A stretch of 5,154 bases of DNA from contig DOSP01000077.1 in the NCBI GenBank assembly GCA_003512175.1, positions 401-5,554 of the forward strand, read 5' to 3'. Positions 5,123 to 5,154 of this stretch are shown in pieces; the first letter of the stretch is position 1, and each line of letters opens with the position of its first letter. Under the pieces are notes generated by a model that worked only from the letters and a program-made list of their open reading frames with translations, was not told the origin of the DNA and searched no databases. The position numbers were made by a program, and so were the translations under genes. The stretch is from Candidatus Kerfeldbacteria bacterium (GTDB lineage Bacteria > Patescibacteriota > Patescibacteriia > UBA9570).

Positions 5123-5154
5123 TCTCAACTCTCAACCCAAACACGTCATCATAG

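Overview
The window suggests a compact bacterial chromosome of moderate GC, about 45% in lines counted by hand over most of its length. A candidate-phyla (Patescibacteria/CPR-like) origin is plausible. Reasons are the TrmB-type regulator, the UvrD-type helicase with a GDDYQSIYSWRGA motif III and no C-terminal tail, the weak or absent Shine-Dalgarno sites and the tight spacing. This is inference from protein style, not a taxonomic identification.

Bases 1-832 (minus strand, incomplete at the window edge) encode the N-terminal 277 residues of a two-transmembrane, MthK-like channel subunit. It has a cytosolic RCK/TrkA_N-like domain and a non-canonical sequence where the potassium selectivity filter should be. 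This stretch is clearly GC-richer (near 58% in counted lines) than the rest. Bases 833-973 hold a strong ribosome binding site, a 53-nt compound inverted repeat and a 28-bp near-perfect palindrome. Bases 974-1801 (minus) encode a 275-residue membrane protein with a textbook S1-S4 voltage sensor, followed not by a pore but by about four unrecognised transmembrane segments.

Bases 1802-1951 form a divergent control region: two back-to-back sigma70-like promoters with two 10-bp palindromes between or over them. Rightward, bases 1952-2713 encode a TrmB-family regulator, followed almost without a gap by a complete UvrD/PcrA-type helicase ending at 4798. The arrangement suggests that the regulator controls its own operon and perhaps the divergent voltage-sensor gene.

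Bases 4799-4912 are a nested inverted-repeat element (outer arms around three hairpins) that starts right after the helicase stop and supplies its terminator. Bases from about 4926 to 5122 look like a cobalamin riboswitch on the plus strand, with its best-supported core at 4957-5060. Its target gene lies beyond the window.

The most notable items are the voltage-sensor protein with an orphan membrane domain, its neighbour with the altered filter, the divergent operator region, the nested repeat and the riboswitch with unseen target.
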